Of a stretch of DNA of 64,000 bases, positions 1 to 10,415 are shown in pieces. The notes below the pieces were generated by a model. That model had not been told where the DNA came from. It saw only the letters and a program-made list of their open reading frames with translations, and made no database searches. This DNA comes from Pseudomonas viridiflava. GTDB lineage: Bacteria > Pseudomonadota > Gammaproteobacteria > Pseudomonadales > Pseudomonadaceae. Where the stretch lies: assembly GCF_900590755.1 (NCBI RefSeq), contig NZ_UUOC01000004.1, positions 434,001 to 498,000 on the forward strand. The letters are read 5' to 3'. Numbering within the stretch: position 1 is the first letter of the stretch; the number at the start of each line of letters is the position of its first letter. A program made the translations under genes and the position numbers.

Positions 1-896
1 CTGCTTCTGATCCGAACGCGGCAGTCGTCGAGAACGCCCCTGACCCACTGGCTGATGTCGACCCCGGCAAAGTGCCTGCGATGGACATCAAGATCACTCA
101 GGTTTTCCAGGGTGAGCAACTGGTGGGCGCCTGGTCGTTGAAAACCCGGCCGACCGCCACTGGCGTGCGTTTCTCCGACGTGAGCATGGGCCTCAAAGGT
201 TTGTTGTTGCAGGGTGAAGGCGTCTGGGAAGGCGCACCCGGCTCTACCAGCAGTTGGTACAAAGGCCGCATGGACGGCAAGAACCTGGCCGATGTACTCA
301 AAGGCTGGGGTTTTGCGCCAACGGTGACCAGCGAAGATTTCGAGCTGAACGCTGACGGTCGTTGGCCGGGCTCGCCCGCCTGGGTGGCGCTCAAGCGTTT
401 CTCCGGCAGCCTTGACGCGACGCTGCGCCAAGGCCAGTTCGTTGAAGTCGAAGGCGGCGCGTCGGCATTGCGCGTCTTCGGCCTGCTGAATTTCAACTCC
501 ATCGGTCGACGCCTGCGTCTGGATTTCTCCGACTTGCTGGGCAAAGGCTTGAGCTACGATCGAGTCAAAGGGTTGCTGGTGGCGAGTGACGGTGTCTACG
601 TGACGCGCAACCCCATCACGCTGACCGGACCTTCAAGCAATCTTGAACTCAACGGCACCCTGGACATGGTCAAGGATCGTGTTGATGCCAAGTTGCTGGT
701 GACCTTGCCGGTGACCAACAACCTGCCCATCGCTGCGTTGATCGTCGGTGCGCCGGCCATTGGCGGTGCGTTATTCCTGGTGGACAAGCTGCTCGGTGAC
801 CGTGTCGCACGTTTCGCCAGTGTGCAGTACAAGGTCGAGGGGCCGTGGAAAGAGCCGAAGATTACCTTCGACAAGCCGTTCGAAAAGCCTCAGTAG
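1..896 (+). CDS. yhdP: YhdP family protein (AsmA-like lipid transporter), C-terminal part
   Basis: The frame is already open at the left edge, so this is the 3' end of a much longer gene; about 297 residues remain. YhdP is an inner-membrane-anchored AsmA/VPS13-like protein that helps carry phospholipid to the outer membrane. The visible part has the alternating short beta-strand pattern of the family's long hydrophobic groove. Near the end is a hydrophobic glycine-rich segment (LIVGAPAIGGALFLVDKLLG) followed by a conserved-looking tail (VQYKVEGPWKEPKI) typical of the C-terminus of DUF3971/AsmA-like proteins. The identification rests on that tail and on the neighbouring nitrilase-tldD-pmbA order. 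The first ATG inside the window (72) is internal and not a start. Confidence 0.85.
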   Translation, partial: ASDPNAAVVENAPDPLADVDPGKVPAMDIKITQVFQGEQLVGAWSLKTRPTATGVRFSDVSMGLKGLLLQGEGVWEGAPGSTSSWYKGRMDGKNLADVLKGWGFAPTVTSEDFELNADGRWPGSPAWVALKRFSGSLDATLRQGQFVEVEGGASALRVFGLLNFNSIGRRLRLDFSDLLGKGLSYDRVKGLLVASDGVYVTRNPITLTGPSSNLELNGTLDMVKDRVDAKLLVTLPVTNNLPIAALIVGAPAIGGALFLVDKLLGDRVARFASVQYKVEGPWKEPKITFDKPFEKPQ

Positions 897-936
897 TTGG
901 CGGTGGAGTACAGTGGGAGCCATCTCCTCAACACCC

Positions 937-1023
937 GTAGGAGCACGCTTGCCCGCGATGGCGTTCGATCAGGCGATACTTTCTTCGCTGAACCAACGCA
1001 ATCGCGAGCAAGCTCACTCCTAC
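937..1023. repeat. REPIN-like inverted pair, GCTTGC-CGCGAT type (87 bp)
   Basis: Two inverted REP-like arms begin GTAGGAG and contain GCTTGCCCGCGAT on the left and its near complement ATCGCGAGCAAGC on the right, closing with CTCCTAC. The total length of 87 bp equals that of the elements at 10007 and 35368. It lies between yhdP and the nitrilase gene, which point the same way. Confidence 0.75.
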
Positions 1024-1073
1024 AGGAAATACATTTCAATCGAATTTTTGCGATTTGTTGATAAGAGGCCCCC

Positions 1074-1928
1074 ATGTCTTTTGCCGTGATTCAAATGGTC
1101 AGCCAGAGCGATGTACTGGGCAATCTGGCTCAAGCTCGCAAACTGCTGGAGCAGGCTGCGGCCTCCGGTGCGCGGCTGGCTGTGCTGCCGGAAAACTTCG
1201 CCGCCATGGGGCGTCGCGATGTCGCGGATATCGGCCGGGCAGAGGCTCTAGGGCAAGGCCCGATCCTGCCATGGTTGAAACTCGCCGCCCGCGACCTCAA
1301 GTTATGGATAGTTGCCGGGACTTTGCCGCTGCCACCGAATGATCGGCCTGATGGCAAAGTTACAGCGTGTTCCTTGCTGATTGATGAACACGGCGAGGAG
1401 GTTGCACGCTACGACAAGCTGCACCTGTTTGATGTGGATGTTGCTGACGCGCGAGGTCGCTATCGGGAATCTGATGACTATGCTCATGGCAGCAATGTCG
1501 TGGTTGCCGACACGCCGGTGGGGCGTCTGGGTTTGAGCGTGTGCTACGACCTGCGCTTTCCTGAGTTGTATAGCGCGCTCCGTGCTGCAGGCGCTGAATT
1601 GATCACCGCGCCGTCGGCCTTCACCGCCGTGACTGGCGCGGCGCACTGGGACATTCTGATCCGGGCGCGAGCCATCGAAACCCAGTGCTACCTGCTGGCG
1701 GCCGCGCAGGGCGGGGTTCATCCGGGGCCACGGGAAACATACGGGCATGCCGCGATCATCGACCCATGGGGTCGGATCCTGGCTGAGCAGGCACAGGGTG
1801 AAGCCGTGCTGCTGGCCGAACGCGACAGTGAAGAACAGGCGTCCATACGGGCGCGGATGCCGGTGTCCAGTCACCGGCGATTTTTTTCGCAGGACGCATT
1901 GCTGCGGCCTGTGCAGACCTCGGAGTGA
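1074..1928 (+). CDS. Carbon-nitrogen hydrolase (nitrilase superfamily, Nit/YbeM-like amidase)
   Basis: 284 residues with the complete nitrilase-superfamily catalytic triad: Glu40 (LPENFAAMG), Lys115 ([10 protein letters not shown]) and Cys157 ([10 protein letters not shown]). The Asp-rich DVDV after the lysine and the RFPEL after the cysteine are typical of the Nit1/Nit2 branch. Members of that branch hydrolyse omega-amides or deaminated glutathione, so a metabolite-repair role is likely but is an inference. The start ATG follows a weak GAGG-like site. The stop overlaps the GTG just upstream of tldD, so the two genes are probably co-transcribed, as in P. aeruginosa where the same order is found. 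Confidence 0.9.
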   Translation: MSFAVIQMVSQSDVLGNLAQARKLLEQAAASGARLAVLPENFAAMGRRDVADIGRAEALGQGPILPWLKLAARDLKLWIVAGTLPLPPNDRPDGKVTACSLLIDEHGEEVARYDKLHLFDVDVADARGRYRESDDYAHGSNVVVADTPVGRLGLSVCYDLRFPELYSALRAAGAELITAPSAFTAVTGAAHWDILIRARAIETQCYLLAAAQGGVHPGPRETYGHAAIIDPWGRILAEQAQGEAVLLAERDSEEQASIRARMPVSSHRRFFSQDALLRPVQTSE

Positions 1929-1930
1929 AT

Positions 1931-3370
1931 ATGAGCGACTTGTCCTCTGTCAGCGAACACCTTCTGGCACCTGGTGGCTTGAACCTCGACAGCTTGCAAT
2001 CGGTGCTGGGCGAGCTGGCCGGCCCAGGCATTGATGCCGCCGATTTGTATTTCCAGGGGCAGATTTCTGAATCCTGGTCGCTGGAAGACGGCATCGTCAA
2101 AGAAGGCAGCTTCAACCTTGATCAGGGTGTTGGCGTGCGTGCGCAATCGGGTGAAAAAACCGGGTTTGCCTATAGCAACGCAATCACCCACGAAGCCCTG
2201 ACCACCGCCGCTCGCGCTGCCCGGTCGATTTCCCGCGCTGGCCAGAACGGCACGGTGCAGGCTTTCACCTCGCAAGATGTGGCCCAGCTTTATGCGCCGG
2301 ATAACCCGCTGGAAGTCATGACCCGTGCCGAGAAGGTCGAGCTGCTCAAGCGTGTCGACGTGGCCACTCGTGCATTGGATTCGCGTATTCAACAAGTCAC
2401 CGTGAGCATGGCCGGGGTCTGGGAGCGGATTCTCGTTGCTTCCACTGACGGCAGCCTGGCGGCCGACGTGCGCCCGCTGGTGCGTTTCAACGTCAGCGTC
2501 ATCGTCGAGCAGAATGGCCGTCGCGAGCGTGGCGGGCATGGCGGTGGCGGACGAACCGATTACCGCTACTTCCTCAGCGAAGACCGCGCCATGGGCTATG
2601 CCCGTGAAGCGTTGCGCCAGGCGCTGGTCAACCTTGAGGCGATTCCCGCGCCAGCCGGCACGTTGCCCGTTGTGTTGGGTTCCGGCTGGTCAGGCGTGTT
2701 GCTGCACGAAGCCGTCGGCCATGGCCTGGAGGGCGACTTCAACCGCAAGGGCAGTTCGGCCTACAGCGGCCGCATGGGTGAGATGGTCGCGTCCAAACTG
2801 TGCACCATCGTCGATGACGGCACGCTGGCTGGCCGTCGCGGCTCGCTGAGCGTCGATGACGAAGGCACGCCGACCGAATGCACCACGCTGATCGAAAATG
2901 GCGTCCTCAAGGGCTACATGCAGGACAAGCTCAACGCGCGTCTGATGGGCGTCGCCCGAACCGGCAATGGTCGTCGCGAATCCTACGCGCACTTGCCGAT
3001 GCCGCGCATGACCAACACCTACATGCTTGCCGGGCAGAGCGACCCACAGGAAATCATCGCTTCGGTGAAGCGCGGCATTTACTGCGCCAATCTGGGCGGT
3101 GGTCAGGTGGATATCACCAGCGGCAAATTCGTGTTCTCCACCAGCGAAGCGTATCTGATCGAAGACGGCAAAATCACGGCGCCGGTCAAAGGCGCGACGC
3201 TGATCGGTAACGGCCCGGAAGCCATGAGCAGGGTGTCGATGGTCGGTAACGACCTGTCGCTGGACAGCGGTGTAGGCACCTGCGGCAAGGACGGTCAGTC
3301 AGTTCCAGTAGGCGTGGGTCAGCCGACCCTGAAGATCGATGCGATCACGGTGGGCGGTACAGGGGGTTGA
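1931..3370 (+). CDS. tldD: Metalloprotease TldD
   Basis: 479 residues, the size of E. coli TldD (481). It carries the zinc-binding HExxxH motif HEAVGH at residues 259-264, followed by the glycine-rich GLEGDF segment. TldD is the catalytic half of the TldD/TldE heterodimer, which degrades unfolded peptides, matures some peptide antibiotics such as microcin B17, and helps degrade the CcdA antitoxin. The ATG at 1931 fits the usual Pseudomonas N-terminus ([12 protein letters not shown]). A GTG at 1925 in the same frame overlaps the stop of the upstream amidase and could extend it by two residues. The partner pmbA lies 720 bp downstream beyond the oppositely oriented darP. Confidence 0.95.
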   Translation: MSDLSSVSEHLLAPGGLNLDSLQSVLGELAGPGIDAADLYFQGQISESWSLEDGIVKEGSFNLDQGVGVRAQSGEKTGFAYSNAITHEALTTAARAARSISRAGQNGTVQAFTSQDVAQLYAPDNPLEVMTRAEKVELLKRVDVATRALDSRIQQVTVSMAGVWERILVASTDGSLAADVRPLVRFNVSVIVEQNGRRERGGHGGGGRTDYRYFLSEDRAMGYAREALRQALVNLEAIPAPAGTLPVVLGSGWSGVLLHEAVGHGLEGDFNRKGSSAYSGRMGEMVASKLCTIVDDGTLAGRRGSLSVDDEGTPTECTTLIENGVLKGYMQDKLNARLMGVARTGNGRRESYAHLPMPRMTNTYMLAGQSDPQEIIASVKRGIYCANLGGGQVDITSGKFVFSTSEAYLIEDGKITAPVKGATLIGNGPEAMSRVSMVGNDLSLDSGVGTCGKDGQSVPVGVGQPTLKIDAITVGGTGG

Positions 3371-3396
3371 TAGCGTGAGCCTGTGACCGGCTTCTG

Positions 3397-3446
3397 CGGG
3401 ACCGGCTTTAGCCGGGAATAAATCTCCCGGATGAAGCCGGTCTTAC
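3397..3446. repeat. Short REP stem-loop, CCGGCTTTAGCCGGGA type
   Basis: A compact inverted repeat: GGACCGGCTTTAGCCGGGA on the left and TCCCGGATGAAGCCGGTC on the right, separated by about 7 nt. It uses the same core as the 90-bp elements at 31267, 31445 and 37775 but without their long spacer. It fills the gap between the convergent genes tldD and darP. There is no T-tract, so it is not a typical intrinsic terminator. Confidence 0.65.
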
Positions 3447-3461
3447 AGAATGGCCGTGAAG

Positions 3462-3983
3462 TTAACGCAAACCGCGTTGCTTCTCGTCCAGGTCACGAAT
3501 GTACTTGAAGATTTTTCGGCTGGAAGCTGGTGCCTTGTTCTGCGCCAGCTCGTGTTGAGCCTGACGGATCAACGAACGCAGTTGCTGACGATCCGCTTCC
3601 GGATAGTCACCGACAAACGATTCGAGAACCGCGTCGTCGCCTGCGATCAGGCGATCACGCCAGCGCTCCAGACCGTGGAAACGTTCGTTGTATTGGCGAG
3701 TGGAGGCATCGAGTTGATCCAGAAGCACCAGAATGGCGTCCAGATCCTGATCCCGCATCAGCTTGCCAATGAACATGATGTGCCGTTTGCGTGCGATGTT
3801 CGCAGTGTGCTTGGGCGCATCGGCCAGTGCTTTACGCAAGGCGTCGGTCAAGGGCAACTTGGCCAGCAAGTCAGGCTTGAGTGTCGTCAGGCGCTCGCCA
3901 AGATCAACCAGAGCATGCAGCTCTCGTTTGACCTGGGTTTTGCTTTTCTCCCCGTCGAGGGAGTCGTCGTAAGAATCAACCAT
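3462..3983 (-). CDS. darP: Dual-action ribosomal maturation protein DarP (YjgA, UPF0307/DUF615)
   Basis: 173 residues from the ATG at 3983 ([17 protein letters not shown]); an in-frame ATG 15 nt upstream is less likely because the family begins with the acidic MVDSYDD stretch. The protein matches the DUF615 family: [18 protein letters not shown] near the start, [10 protein letters not shown], and a basic C-terminus ([14 protein letters not shown]). In E. coli YjgA/DarP binds late 50S precursors and promotes peptidyl-transferase-centre maturation. Its place between tldD and pmbA on the opposite strand is conserved in Pseudomonas. Confidence 0.9.
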   Translation of the reverse strand: MVDSYDDSLDGEKSKTQVKRELHALVDLGERLTTLKPDLLAKLPLTDALRKALADAPKHTANIARKRHIMFIGKLMRDQDLDAILVLLDQLDASTRQYNERFHGLERWRDRLIAGDDAVLESFVGDYPEADRQQLRSLIRQAQHELAQNKAPASSRKIFKYIRDLDEKQRGLR

Positions 3984-4090
3984 GGGGGCAGTCCGCAAAT
4001 AAACGCCGCCATGATAACCAGTCGGGGGCCTCTTGTCCGGCCCGCTCGGTATTCGGCTCGTGCCGAAAGCAGAATTTGATGGAGAAAGTC

Positions 4091-5437
4091 ATGAGTGCAT
4101 CACAAAGCGTCGGCCCACAAGCCTTGCCCGCACTGCAGGAACAGGTCGAGCAAATCATTGCCGAAGCCAGGCGTCAGGGCGCCAGTGCCTGTGAAGTGGC
4201 GGTGTCTCTGGAGCAGGGGTTGTCGACTTCGGTGCGTCAGCGCGAAGTCGAAACCGTCGAGTTCAACCGCGACCAGGGTTTCGGTATCACCCTGTATGTC
4301 GGCCAGCGCAAGGGCTCGGCCAGCACCTCTGCCAGTGGCGCGGATGCCATACGCGAAACGGTTGCTGCGGCATTGGCCATCGCCAAACACACCTCTGAAG
4401 ACGAAAGCTCCGGTCTGGCTGACGCGGCCTTGATGGCCAAGGAGCAGCAGGACTTCGACCTGTTCCACGCCTGGGATATCACGCCCGAGCAAGCCATCGA
4501 GAAAGCCTTGATCTGTGAAGCCGCGGCGTTCGATGCCGACGCGCGGATCAAGAACGCCGATGGCACCACCCTCAATACCCATCAGGGTTGCCGGGTTTAT
4601 GGCAACAGCCATGGCTTTATCGGTGGCTACGCTTCGACCCGCCACAGTCTGAGCTGCGTGATGATCGCCGAGGGCGAAGGCCAGATGCAGCGTGATTACT
4701 GGTATGACGTGAGTCGCCAGGGCGAGTTGCTGGCCGATCCGCTTAGCATCGGGCGTAAGGCTGCCGAACGTGCTGCAAGCCGTCTGGGTGCTCGTCCGGT
4801 GCCGACCTGTGAAGTGCCGGTGTTGTTTTCCGCTGAGTTGGCGGGTGGCTTGTTCGGTAGTTTTCTGGGGGCTATTTCCGGCGGCAATCTGTATCGCAAA
4901 TCCTCGTTTCTCGAAGGCTGCATCGGTCAACGCCTGTTCCCTGAATGGCTGACCCTGGATGAGCGTCCACACCTGATGCGCGCCATGGGCAGTTCGGCGT
5001 TCGACGGCGATGGTCTGGCGACCTATGCCAAGCCCTTTGTCGAGAATGGCGAGCTGGTTTCCTACATCCTTAGCACCTATTCGGGTCGCAAACTCGGCTT
5101 GCCGAGTACGGCTAACGCGGGCGGCGTGCACAACCTGTTCGTGACCCACGGCACTGAAGACCAGGCGGCGCTGATCCGACGTATGGGTCGCGGTTTGCTG
5201 GTGACCGAACTGATGGGCAGCGGCCTGAATATGGTGACCGGCGATTATTCCCGTGGAGCGGCTGGCTTCTGGGTCGAAAATGGCGAAATTCAATTCCCGG
5301 TACAGGAAGTCACCATTGCCGGCAACATGCGCGACATGTTCAAGCAGATCGTCGCCGTTGGCAGCGATCTTGAACTGCGCAGCAACATCCGCACTGGCTC
5401 GGTCCTGATCGAGCGCATGACCGTGGCCGGTAGCTGA
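4091..5437 (+). CDS. pmbA: Metalloprotease subunit PmbA (TldE)
   Basis: 448 residues, close to E. coli PmbA (450). It shares the TldD/PmbA fold, with the C-terminal block GSGLNMVTGDYSRGAAGFWVENG, but has no HExxxH motif; PmbA is the non-zinc partner of TldD. The start at 4091 is set by GGAGAAAG at 4081-4088 immediately upstream; two ATG codons at 4076 and 4079 lie before that ribosome binding site and are rejected. Together with TldD it forms the heterodimeric protease that acts on unfolded peptides through a narrow central pore. Confidence 0.95.
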   Translation: MSASQSVGPQALPALQEQVEQIIAEARRQGASACEVAVSLEQGLSTSVRQREVETVEFNRDQGFGITLYVGQRKGSASTSASGADAIRETVAAALAIAKHTSEDESSGLADAALMAKEQQDFDLFHAWDITPEQAIEKALICEAAAFDADARIKNADGTTLNTHQGCRVYGNSHGFIGGYASTRHSLSCVMIAEGEGQMQRDYWYDVSRQGELLADPLSIGRKAAERAASRLGARPVPTCEVPVLFSAELAGGLFGSFLGAISGGNLYRKSSFLEGCIGQRLFPEWLTLDERPHLMRAMGSSAFDGDGLATYAKPFVENGELVSYILSTYSGRKLGLPSTANAGGVHNLFVTHGTEDQAALIRRMGRGLLVTELMGSGLNMVTGDYSRGAAGFWVENGEIQFPVQEVTIAGNMRDMFKQIVAVGSDLELRSNIRTGSVLIERMTVAGS

Positions 5438-5450
5438 TTCATCTTTTCTT

Positions 5451-5521
5451 GTAGGAGCTGCCGAAGGCTGCGAAGGCAATCTGCCTGACACACCTCATTC
5501 GCAGCCTTCGGCAGCTCCTAC
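5451..5521. repeat. REPIN-like inverted pair, GCTGCCGAAGGCTGCGAA type (71 bp)
   Basis: The left arm GTAGGAGCTGCCGAAGGCTG continues with CGAA, and the right arm is its exact reverse complement ending CTCCTAC, with a short spacer (GGCAATCTGCCTGACACACC and a few more bases) between. Related elements lie at 25486 and 25590. It sits downstream of pmbA, before the fagA promoter. Confidence 0.75.
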
Positions 5522-5581
5522 AAGGCATCGCTTTTGCCCCGCCTGTCCTTGTGCTCATCTAAAACCCTTTACCCTCCACGG

Positions 5582-5624
5582 TTGTTTTGATTCTCAATAT
5601 CATTTAATAATGAATATCATTATC
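5582..5624 (+). promoter_or_regulatory. Fur box and candidate promoter of the fagA-fumC-sodA operon
   Basis: AATAATGAATATCATTATC at 5606-5624 matches the 19-bp Fur consensus GATAATGATAATCATTATC at 16 of 19 positions. A further AT-rich partial repeat (TCAATATCATTTAATA) lies directly upstream, as in extended Fur sites. A possible sigma-70 promoter, TTGTTT at 5582 and TAATAA at 5605 with 17-bp spacing, would be blocked by Fur bound here. The P. aeruginosa homologue operon is known to be Fur-repressed; the promoter hexamers are my inference. Confidence 0.85.
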
Positions 5625-5641
5625 CAAAATGAGCCGTGGTC

Positions 5642-6032
5642 ATGGGTCCTGTTTTGCATCCGCTTCCTGCGCATCTGGAAAACTGGCGAACGCTGAGTTT
5701 CAGAATTCGTTGCGCCTTCGAGCCAGACGAGCCACGGCTGATTGACCACTATCTGGCCGAAGGCCGCTATCTGGCGCGCTTCACCGCCACCCCTCAACGC
5801 CTGATTGCTGAAACCTCCTTTCGACTGCTCATGGATACCGCCCGCGACACCATGCTGCCCTGGCATTGGCGCTCGCTGTGCGTTGATCAGGCGTGGCGTC
5901 CGCTGCGTGACCTGCAAGCGTTGATCAATTCCCCGGCTGACCAACAGCGTTGGCAGGCCTGCACTTGGCAATTGGCGACCTGCCTGCTGCAACCCTCGAT
6001 CTCTCTCACTGAACTGGTGCAAGGAAACTCCG

Positions 6033-6040
<8 letters not shown>
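5642..6040 (+). CDS. fagA: FagA, Fur-associated protein of unknown function
   Basis: 132 residues, first gene of the fagA-fumC-orfX-sodA operon described in P. aeruginosa as induced by iron starvation. It has no recognisable enzymatic motif. The composition is rich in Trp, Arg and Leu (ENWRTLSFRIRCAFEPDEP, MLPWHWRSLCVDQAWRPL) and suggests a small helical cytoplasmic protein. The ATG at 5642 has GAG about 8 nt upstream; a GTG at 5636 is the alternative. The last 8 nt overlap the fumC start, so translation is probably coupled. The identification is by position and composition; the function is unknown. Confidence 0.8.
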
Positions 6041-7409
<1,369 letters not shown>

Positions 7410-7439
7410 CCTGTCGGCCATCGCTTGAGGAGTTGTGCC

Positions 7440-7901
7440 ATGGAGCATTGGAAACGCACCATCGAAAAAGCCAATCACTGTTTCAATGCGGGTGAGCTGG
7501 TTGACGCTCGCGAGCTGTATCTGCAGGCATTGGCCCTGGCTCAGGTGTTGTTCGAACGTTGGCCCAACCCTGATGAAGCGGTGGCCGCCTGTGTCATTTC
7601 CCACCATAACCTGGCCGACCTGCATCTGAGCCTGGGCCAGCCGGAGGAGAGCGCCGAGTATCTGTGCGCGATCCATCAGCGGCTGCTTCAGGTTATGCAG
7701 GATCAGCGCTTTCCGCCGTCATTGCGCCAGGCCGCATTGCGCCACAGCAGTAAAACCTATGCCGAGCTGCTGAGTTTCATCAGCGAGCACGGCGAATACC
7801 CGCGAACCCATCGGCTCTTGAACAGTGGTGGCGAACACTCTCGTTCGTCCTTGCAGCGCAATGCCGCTGCCACGTCCGGCCTCTACTACGGAGTACATTG
7901 A
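7440..7901 (+). CDS. TPR-like protein of the fag operon (orfX), function unknown
   Basis: 153 residues, starting at the ATG at 7440 with GAGGAG 7 nt upstream. It is predicted all-helical with a tetratricopeptide-like layout: [19 protein letters not shown], then a second helical pair [22 protein letters not shown]. It corresponds to orfX between fumC and sodA in the P. aeruginosa operon; I know of no assigned function. Its stop is 1 nt before the sodA start, so the two are tightly coupled. A scaffold or chaperone role linked to manganese loading is conceivable but has no direct support here. Confidence 0.8.
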   Translation: MEHWKRTIEKANHCFNAGELVDARELYLQALALAQVLFERWPNPDEAVAACVISHHNLADLHLSLGQPEESAEYLCAIHQRLLQVMQDQRFPPSLRQAALRHSSKTYAELLSFISEHGEYPRTHRLLNSGGEHSRSSLQRNAAATSGLYYGVH

Positions 7902-7902
7902 T

Positions 7903-8514
7903 ATGCCGTTTACCTTGCCTGCCTTGCCTTACGCCTACGACGCCCTGGAACCGCACATCGATGCGCAAACCATGGAGATCCATTACAGCAAGCACCACCA
8001 GACGTACATCAACAACCTCAACGCTGCCGTCGAGGGGACTGAGTGGGCTCAATGGCCAATCGAGAAACTGGTCGCCGCTGTTGGTCAACTGCCAGAGAAA
8101 CTGCGCCCGGCCGTGATCAACCAGGGCGGCGGGCATGCCAATCACTCGTTGTTCTGGGCGGTCATGGCACCCACCGGTGGCGGTTTGCCTGAAGGCCCGG
8201 TGGCCAAGGCGATCGACGAGCAGTTGGGTGGCTTTGAGGCCTTCAAGGATGCCTTCACTAAAGCGGCCCTGACCCGATTCGGCAGCGGCTGGGCATGGTT
8301 GAGCGTCACCCCCGAGAAGAAGCTGGTGGTGGAAAGCAGCGGCAACCAGGACAGCCCGTTGATGAATGGCAACACGCCAATCCTCGGTCTGGACGTCTGG
8401 GAGCACGCTTACTACCTGCGTTATCAGAACCGTCGCCCGGAATACATCAACGCGTTCTACAACGTCATCAACTGGGCGGAAGTTGCTCGTCGTTATCAGG
8501 CTGCGCTGGCCTGA
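7903..8514 (+). CDS. sodA: Superoxide dismutase [Mn] SodA
   Basis: 203 residues with the four metal ligands His27, His81, Asp164 ([10 protein letters not shown]) and His168. [11 protein letters not shown] together with Gln at 149 (GNQDSP) is the manganese-type pattern; iron enzymes place the second-sphere glutamine elsewhere. The start is [17 protein letters not shown] at 7903, not the longer frame that runs back into orfX. SodA removes superoxide in the cytoplasm. Expression from a Fur-controlled operon lets the cell switch from Fe-SOD to Mn-SOD when iron is limiting. Confidence 0.96.
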   Translation: MPFTLPALPYAYDALEPHIDAQTMEIHYSKHHQTYINNLNAAVEGTEWAQWPIEKLVAAVGQLPEKLRPAVINQGGGHANHSLFWAVMAPTGGGLPEGPVAKAIDEQLGGFEAFKDAFTKAALTRFGSGWAWLSVTPEKKLVVESSGNQDSPLMNGNTPILGLDVWEHAYYLRYQNRRPEYINAFYNVINWAEVARRYQAALA

Positions 8515-8543
8515 ATCTCCAATAATTAGATCCAAGGCAGTTT

Positions 8544-9428
8544 ATGCGCACGGAAATACTCACCATCAGCAGTGGGCGGTTGTTTCGCCTGGCATTGGGT
8601 TCGGTTCTGCTGTTGGCAGGTATGGCGCTCCTGGTTGCACACGGCCTTGAATGGTTGAATCTGGAGCCGCGTCTCATGCGGGCGCTGGAGGGCGGAGCGG
8701 TTTGCGCCCTTGGCACGGCATTGGGGGCGGTCCCGGTGCTGGTCATCAGGGGCATGCCAGCTTCGGTATCCGATGGCCTGTTAGGTTTCGGCGCCGGGGT
8801 CATGCTGGCAGCGACGGCGTTTTCGTTGATCGTGCCGGGCCTTGCCGCCGGGGAAAACCTTGGCTTCACGCCTTGGGGCGCAGGCGGTCTGGTCAGCCTT
8901 GGGATATTCCTGGGGGCGGTTGGCTTGTTTGTGGTCGATCACACGGTCTCCAAGGGGTCGCCTTTGAGCGGTGAGGAACTGCCGACCATCGCGCCGCGCA
9001 TCTGGCTGTTCGTGATCGCGATCATCGCCCACAACATTCCCGAAGGCATGGCCATTGGCGTTTCGGCGGGTGGCGGCTTGCCGGATGCCGATAGCCTGGC
9101 CATGGGTATAGCTATTCAGGATGTGCCGGAAGGGCTGGTCATTGCGCTAGTCTTGGCAGGCGCCGGAATGTCGCGCTTCAAGGCGTTTCTGATTGGTGCC
9201 GCGTCCGGGTTGGTTGAGCCGGTTTTCGCCCTGCTGTGCGCATGGCTGGTGGGGGTGGCCGAGATGTTGCTGCCCTTGGGATTAGCATTCGCTGCTGGCG
9301 CGATGCTGCTGGTGGTCACTCAGGAAATCATTCCCGAGTCGCGGCGAAATGGCCATGACAGGATCGCGAGCCTGGGATTGATCGCCGGTTTTTGCCTGAT
9401 GATGGTCATGGACACGGCGCTGGGTTGA
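8544..9428 (+). CDS. ZIP family divalent metal transporter
   Basis: 294 residues with about eight hydrophobic segments. It carries the two conserved ZIP metal-site motifs: HNIPEGMAIG in the fourth helix region and QDVPEGLVIA in the fifth. ZIP proteins import Zn, Fe or Mn into the cytoplasm. It starts 29 nt after sodA, with no terminator between, so it is most likely the last gene of the fag operon, as in P. aeruginosa (PA4467). The context suggests uptake of the manganese needed by SodA; that substrate is an inference. Confidence 0.9.
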   Translation: MRTEILTISSGRLFRLALGSVLLLAGMALLVAHGLEWLNLEPRLMRALEGGAVCALGTALGAVPVLVIRGMPASVSDGLLGFGAGVMLAATAFSLIVPGLAAGENLGFTPWGAGGLVSLGIFLGAVGLFVVDHTVSKGSPLSGEELPTIAPRIWLFVIAIIAHNIPEGMAIGVSAGGGLPDADSLAMGIAIQDVPEGLVIALVLAGAGMSRFKAFLIGAASGLVEPVFALLCAWLVGVAEMLLPLGLAFAAGAMLLVVTQEIIPESRRNGHDRIASLGLIAGFCLMMVMDTALG

Positions 9429-9519
9429 GCGCTGAAAAGTGGCCCAGTGACATTCACTCCCTCGTGAAGGGTAAAACCACTTATAATCCATGGTTTTTAC
9501 CCTTCGACGCGAGAATCCC

Positions 9520-9858
9520 GTGAGCTTACCTGCCTGCCCAAAATGCAATTCCGAGTACACCTACGAAGACGGCGCCCAGCTGATCTGCCCGGAATGCGCC
9601 TACGAATGGTCCGCCGACGGCTCCGCTGAAGCAGCCGAAGACGTCAAGGTCATCAAGGACTCCGTGGGCAACACCCTGCAGGATGGCGACACCGTCACCG
9701 TGATCAAAGACCTGAAAGTCAAAGGCTCCTCCCTGGTGGTCAAGGTCGGCACCAAGGTGAAGAATATTCGTCTGGTTGATGGCGATCACGATATCGACTG
9801 CAAGATCGACGGGATTGGCGCTATGAAACTGAAGTCGGAGTTTGTGAAGAAGGGGTGA
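9520..9858 (+). CDS. Zinc-ribbon protein of the PhnA/YjdM (alkylphosphonate utilization operon) family
   Basis: 112 residues from a GTG start ([13 protein letters not shown]); the ATG at 9490 would add ten unconserved residues. An N-terminal zinc ribbon CPKC-x14-CPEC is followed by a small beta-barrel KOW-like domain ([26 protein letters not shown]). The family name comes from E. coli phnA, but it is not the phosphonoacetate hydrolase and its function is unsettled. A TATAAT at 9482-9487 is a good candidate -10 element. A strong terminator follows at 9903. Confidence 0.88.
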   Translation: MSLPACPKCNSEYTYEDGAQLICPECAYEWSADGSAEAAEDVKVIKDSVGNTLQDGDTVTVIKDLKVKGSSLVVKVGTKVKNIRLVDGDHDIDCKIDGIGAMKLKSEFVKKG

Positions 9859-9902
9859 TCAGTTGTAGCTGAACTGGGTCAATTCCAGTTTTGACTGACC
9901 TG

Positions 9903-9934
9903 AATCCGAAGTTCTAAAGGACTTCGGATTTTTC
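9903..9934 (+). terminator. Intrinsic terminator after the PhnA-like gene
   Basis: A perfect 10-bp stem, AATCCGAAGT at 9903-9912 and ACTTCGGATT at 9921-9930, with an 8-nt loop and a T-run. Confidence 0.85.
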
Positions 9935-10006
9935 GTATCTGGTGTACCCATTGATACGGGGAGGTTATCTGCCCACAGCAGTATTTTCGGTTTGAAATGC
10001 ATTTCC

Positions 10007-10093
10007 GTAGGAGCGCGCTTGCCCGCGATGACATCCGTACAAGCGAAAAATATGTCCGCCTTGAAATCGTAACGCGGACAAGCGCGCTCCTAC
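10007..10093. repeat. REPIN-like inverted pair, GCTTGC-CGCGAT type (87 bp)
   Basis: The left arm GTAGGAGCGCGCTTGCCCGC and right arm GCGGACAAGCGCGCTCCTAC are inverted copies at the ends of an 87-bp unit. It lies between the convergent genes for the PhnA-like protein and NPr. Its size is identical to the elements at 937 and 35368. Confidence 0.75.
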
Positions 10094-10126
10094 AGGATCA
10101 TGGGCGACAGCGCGAGCGAGTCCTAC

Positions 10127-10399
10127 TCACTCACCCTCATCAAACTTGTTTTCGATCAACTCGATCAGCCCATCCAGCGCTGCCTGTGCGTCATCGCCTT
10201 CGGTCAGCAGGTGGATATCCGTGCCTTTGCCGGCAGCGAGCATCATGACGGCCATGATGCTTTTGCCATCAACCATGCTGTCGGGGCTGCGGCCAACGCG
10301 GATCTGGCAGGGAAATTTACCCGCAACACCAACGAATTTGGCGGCGGCGCGGGCGTGCAGGCCCAACTTGTTGATGATGGTGATTTGACGAGCGGGCAT
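10127..10399 (-). CDS. ptsO: Phosphocarrier protein NPr (nitrogen PTS, HPr family)
   Basis: 90 residues with the HPr active site LGLHARAAAKF, His15 being phosphorylated by EI-Ntr (PtsP) and passing the phosphate to PtsN. The second conserved HPr region, DGKSIMAVMMLAA, is also present. NPr belongs to the regulatory nitrogen PTS and does not import sugar. It is the last gene of the rpoN-hpf-ptsN-rapZ-ptsO run, 16 nt after rapZ, the standard gammaproteobacterial order. Confidence 0.95.
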   Translation of the reverse strand: MPARQITIINKLGLHARAAAKFVGVAGKFPCQIRVGRSPDSMVDGKSIMAVMMLAAGKGTDIHLLTEGDDAQAALDGLIELIENKFDEGE

Positions 10400-10415
10400 C
10401 GCAGGGAAAGTCCTT

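Noticed and set aside
3397..3446. Intrinsic terminator for tldD/darP
   Set aside because: The hairpin has no T-run on either strand and its core matches the REP family.
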